Source of the DNA: Darwinimomas sp963643215 | GTDB lineage: Bacteria; Bacillota; Clostridia; Lachnospirales; Lachnospiraceae | DNA length: 64,000 nt | Direction of reading: 5' to 3' | NCBI GenBank assembly: GCA_963643215.1 | Contig: CAVIJY010000002.1 | Location: forward strand, 8,305-72,304 | In this document: positions 61,893 to 64,000 of the stretch, piece by piece | How positions within the stretch are numbered: the stretch's first letter is position 1 | Layout: each line of letters begins with the position of its first letter | Made by a program: the position numbers and the translations under genes | Notes under the pieces: model-generated | What the model was told of the DNA's origin: nothing | Databases searched by the model: none | What the model saw: the letters and a program-made list of their open reading frames with translations, nothing else

Positions 61893-63539
61893 TCACTTCC
61901 TGATCTGCTGCTCCACCAGCCTTGTTGCTCCGTACCTCTCCCGAAGCAGCGGCTTTTCTATCTTGCCTGTGGGATTCCTCGGAACCTGTGCAAATATGAT
62001 CCTTCTGGGTCTTTTGTACTTCGGAAGCGCTCTGCAGAACTCTCCGATCTCCTCCTCGGTGGCGGATGCTCCCTCCTTCAGCTGTATGACAGCTGCCGCG
62101 ATCTCGCCGAGTCTTGCGTCCGGAAGACCTATAACCGCTACATCGTTTATCTTATCATTTGTCCGAAGGAAATCCTCTATCTGTACCGGATACAGGTTCT
62201 CGCCTCCGGATATGACCACATCCTTCTTTCTGTCCACGAGATAGATAAAGCCGTCCTCATCCTCCATGGCCATATCACCGGTCAGGAGCCATTCGCCGCG
62301 CATCACCTCCTCGGTGGCCGCAGGATTCTTGTAATACTCCGTCATGACGCCGCCGCCCTTGACGGCCAGCTCTCCCACATCGCCCCGCTTTACGCGGTTC
62401 ATGTGGTCATCCACTATCTCCGCCTCCCATCCGTATCCGGGCTTTCCGATGGCGCCGACCTTGTCGATGTGATCTATTCCCAGATGCACGCATCCGGGGC
62501 CTATGGACTCGGACAGTCCGTAGTTCGTATCATACAGATGATTCGGGAAGTATTTCTTCCAGTGTCTGATCAGTGACGGCGGTACAGGCTGTGCGCCGAT
62601 ATGCATGAGTCTCCACTGATCCAGTCTGTAGTCGGAAAGCTTCACCTTTCCGCTTTCTATGGCATCAAGTATATCCTGAACCCACGGTACCAGCAACCAT
62701 ACTATGGTGGCCTTCTCGTTTGATACCGTCTGCAGTATCCACTCCGGGCTGACTCCTCTGAGAATCACGGCCTTCGAGCACGAAAGCAGCGAGCCCATCC
62801 AGTGCATCTTCGCTCCCGTATGATAAAGCGGAGGGATCAGCACAAAGACATCATCCCTCGTCTGGCCGTGATGAGCCTGCTCTGTCATGGCTGCGGTCAT
62901 CAGCGACCTGTGCTTGTGCAGTATAGCCTTCGGAAATCCCGTGGTTCCGGATGAGAAATATATGGCCGCGAAATCATCATCATCCATGTCTACGGGCGGG
63001 CATGTGCTGGAGCAGTACGGGATGATATTGTCATAGTTCAGCGCGTACCTGGGTGTGTCCTTCTCGTCTCCTACAAAGAAAAACGCGTCTATCTTTTGGG
63101 CAAGCCGGTCCTGTATGCTGTCCACACGATCCAGAAATTCCGTTCCGAAGATAAGCATCCTCGTATCGGACAGATCCGCGCAGTATGCTATCTCCTCGGC
63201 AGTATATCTGTAATTCATCGGAACTACAACCGCTCCGGTCTTTAAGACTCCGAAGTATATGGGCAGCCATTCTATGCAGTTCATCAGCAGTATGGCTACC
63301 TTGTCGCCTTTTTTTACCTCTCTTGTCATGAGAAGATTGGCGAAGCGGTTCGCTCTTGTATCGAACTCCTTCCATGTTATCTCCCGGCGGTATCTCCCGG
63401 CGGAATGGGAGCTCTCGATCAGATTGTATTCGCTCCATTTCGTGTCTTTGTCCGGCTGATTGGCCGGATTTACCTCGACCAGCGCCACGTCATTGGGATG
63501 AATCTTGGCATTTCTCTCGAGCATCTCTGTGATCGGCAT
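61893..63539 (-). CDS. AMP-forming acyl/aryl-CoA ligase
   Basis: A 548-residue adenylate-forming enzyme that activates a carboxylic acid to its CoA thioester. Motifs are YFSSGTTGFPKA (P-loop), TNYGLSES, GEWLLTGDMAMEDEDGFIY, DRKKDVVISGGENLYPVQIE (hinge) and the C-terminal catalytic Lys in GKIEKP. Substrate cannot be read directly, but the operon with iorAB and an aminotransferase suggests an aryl acetate. The start at 63539 (MPITEMLE) follows AGAGGA and lies about 110 bases after the T-box terminator. First gene of the operon. Confidence 0.88.
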   Translation of the reverse strand: MPITEMLERNAKIHPNDVALVEVNPANQPDKDTKWSEYNLIESSHSAGRYRREITWKEFDTRANRFANLLMTREVKKGDKVAILLMNCIEWLPIYFGVLKTGAVVVPMNYRYTAEEIAYCADLSDTRMLIFGTEFLDRVDSIQDRLAQKIDAFFFVGDEKDTPRYALNYDNIIPYCSSTCPPVDMDDDDFAAIYFSSGTTGFPKAILHKHRSLMTAAMTEQAHHGQTRDDVFVLIPPLYHTGAKMHWMGSLLSCSKAVILRGVSPEWILQTVSNEKATIVWLLVPWVQDILDAIESGKVKLSDYRLDQWRLMHIGAQPVPPSLIRHWKKYFPNHLYDTNYGLSESIGPGCVHLGIDHIDKVGAIGKPGYGWEAEIVDDHMNRVKRGDVGELAVKGGGVMTEYYKNPAATEEVMRGEWLLTGDMAMEDEDGFIYLVDRKKDVVISGGENLYPVQIEDFLRTNDKINDVAVIGLPDARLGEIAAAVIQLKEGASATEEEIGEFCRALPKYKRPRRIIFAQVPRNPTGKIEKPLLRERYGATRLVEQQIRK

Positions 63540-63649
63540 ACATTGTCCTCTCTTTCCTGATATCTTCCGGTGCATCCTGGCATCCGGACTTTCGGTTGTA
63601 CGGAACATTCCGTACTGCGCAGCCGACTCTTTCCGTGTCTCATTCTATG

Positions 63650-63687
63650 AAAAAGCCCTCCGCGCTTAACTGATAAGCGCAGAGGGC
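63650..63687 (-). terminator. T-box terminator
   Basis: On the minus strand GCCCTC-T-GCGCTTA pairs with TAAGCGC-G-GAGGGC, then five T. CCCTCTG of its 5' arm can instead pair with CAGAGG in the T-box to form the antiterminator. Confidence 0.92.
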
Positions 63688-63930
63688 GATGTTTCTCGCG
63701 GTACCACCTCTGTTTTACGATGCATTTACAGGCATCGCCTCATCGGGCACATACATGTCCTGCCTGTTTTACGGTCGGCCTCCGTCACGGCTTTAATCTG
63801 CGTATCCGCACAGATGTTCACCATGCCGCTCTCCGGGTGTATTCGGCTTTCGTCTCCTGCACTGTCTCGCACCGGCCGACAGCTCTCTGAGGCTCAAGAC
63901 GGGCTTACTTATCCCGGGTCTTCGCGTTTG
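63650..63930 (-). ncRNA. T-box leader, best specifier TAC (Tyr)
   Basis: The minus strand has a complete T-box: AGAGAG and GGCCGGTGCGA in the distal part of stem I (stem CTGTC/GACAG), AAGTA in the specifier loop, and the T-box AGAGGTGGTACCGCGAG (63711-63695). The basal stem CCGGG (63917-63913) pairs with CCCGG (63837-63833); immediately before the latter come GAA-TAC-A. That places TAC (63841-63839) at the specifier position. The T-box bulge UGGU would pair with a discriminator A, as in tRNA-Tyr. No TTY or TGG codon lies in the loop. Confidence 0.9.
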
Positions 63931-63936
63931 AGTGAG

Positions 63937-63965
63937 ATTATATGTTCGCGGATATCCGCTGTCAA
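63937..63965 (-). promoter_or_regulatory. Perfect consensus promoter of the T-box operon
   Basis: TTGACA (63965-63960), exactly 17 bases, TATAAT (63942-63937). The spacer contains the perfect palindrome GCGGATATCCGC, a possible operator. Upstream to the window end I see only the ATGAGTTTTGACA fragment shared with 7660-7745. Confidence 0.88.
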
Positions 63966-64000
63966 GCTGAAGAATGAGTTTTGACAGTGCATTCAAATAA

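Noticed and set aside
58235..63539. Straightforward catabolic aromatic amino-acid operon
   Set aside because: Possible from gene content alone, but a T-box with an aromatic specifier would switch it on during starvation for that amino acid, which fits synthesis better than breakdown.

Overview
The window looks like a chromosomal segment of an anaerobic, low-to-moderate GC Firmicute, most likely in Clostridia (Lachnospiraceae-like; genus not determinable). Evidence: consensus sigma-A promoters with 16-17 bp spacers, strong AGGAGG-type ribosome sites, a T-box leader, a TPP riboswitch, three GEMM-I (c-di-GMP-I) riboswitches, oxygen-sensitive indolepyruvate:ferredoxin oxidoreductase genes, SipW-type signal peptidases and cell-wall-binding repeats. 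Nearly all genes lie on the minus strand. I saw no rRNA, tRNA, CRISPR array or transposase gene.

Layout, left to right. 1-4.1 kb: phosphate operon pstSCAB-phoU (phoU runs off the edge) behind a PhoP-box-like promoter. 4.1-7.5 kb: an alpha/beta hydrolase and a polar amino-acid ABC transporter. 7.5-17.4 kb: a palindrome-rich intergenic region, thiT under a TPP riboswitch, cardiolipin synthase, nitroreductase, Fic protein, CDF metal exporter, CarD-like regulator, leuS and yitT. 17.4-51.9 kb: a surface-protein island (below). 52-56.9 kb: two enolase-superfamily genes, then degV-prfC. 57.1-64 kb: a LysR regulator and an operon for an acyl/aryl-CoA ligase, indolepyruvate oxidoreductase (iorA, iorB) and an aminotransferase, preceded by a complete T-box leader whose best specifier is TAC (Tyr).

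The centrepiece is the 34-kb island. It encodes two SipW/ER-type signal peptidases, nine secreted proteins with SipW-cognate signal peptides (A-W-F/Y around the cleavage site), one membrane-anchored relative, a PilZ protein, an HD-GYP protein, a cell-wall-binding protein, a membrane-anchored McrB-like AAA+ ATPase paired with a DUF2357-like coiled-coil protein, and a second, Cdc48/Afp15-like AAA+ ATPase. Three blocks each start with a sigma-A promoter, a GEMM-I riboswitch and an intrinsic terminator. My reading is a c-di-GMP-switched extracellular fibre or matrix system in the broad TasA/camelysin style with unusual ATPase partners. The subunits share two motifs, P-[VI]-S-T and [LIM]-E-G-x-D-x-x-C, that define a candidate paralogous family.

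The second notable system is the T-box operon. T-box control means expression when charged tRNA-Tyr is scarce, which suggests the oxidoreductase works in the biosynthetic direction: 4-hydroxyphenylacetate to its CoA thioester, then reductive carboxylation to 4-hydroxyphenylpyruvate, then transamination to tyrosine.

Two families of short palindromic dispersed repeats occur, three copies each. AT-richer, probably acquired genes (fic; higBA plus an AAA_14/DUF4143 ATPase) interrupt the otherwise uniform composition.
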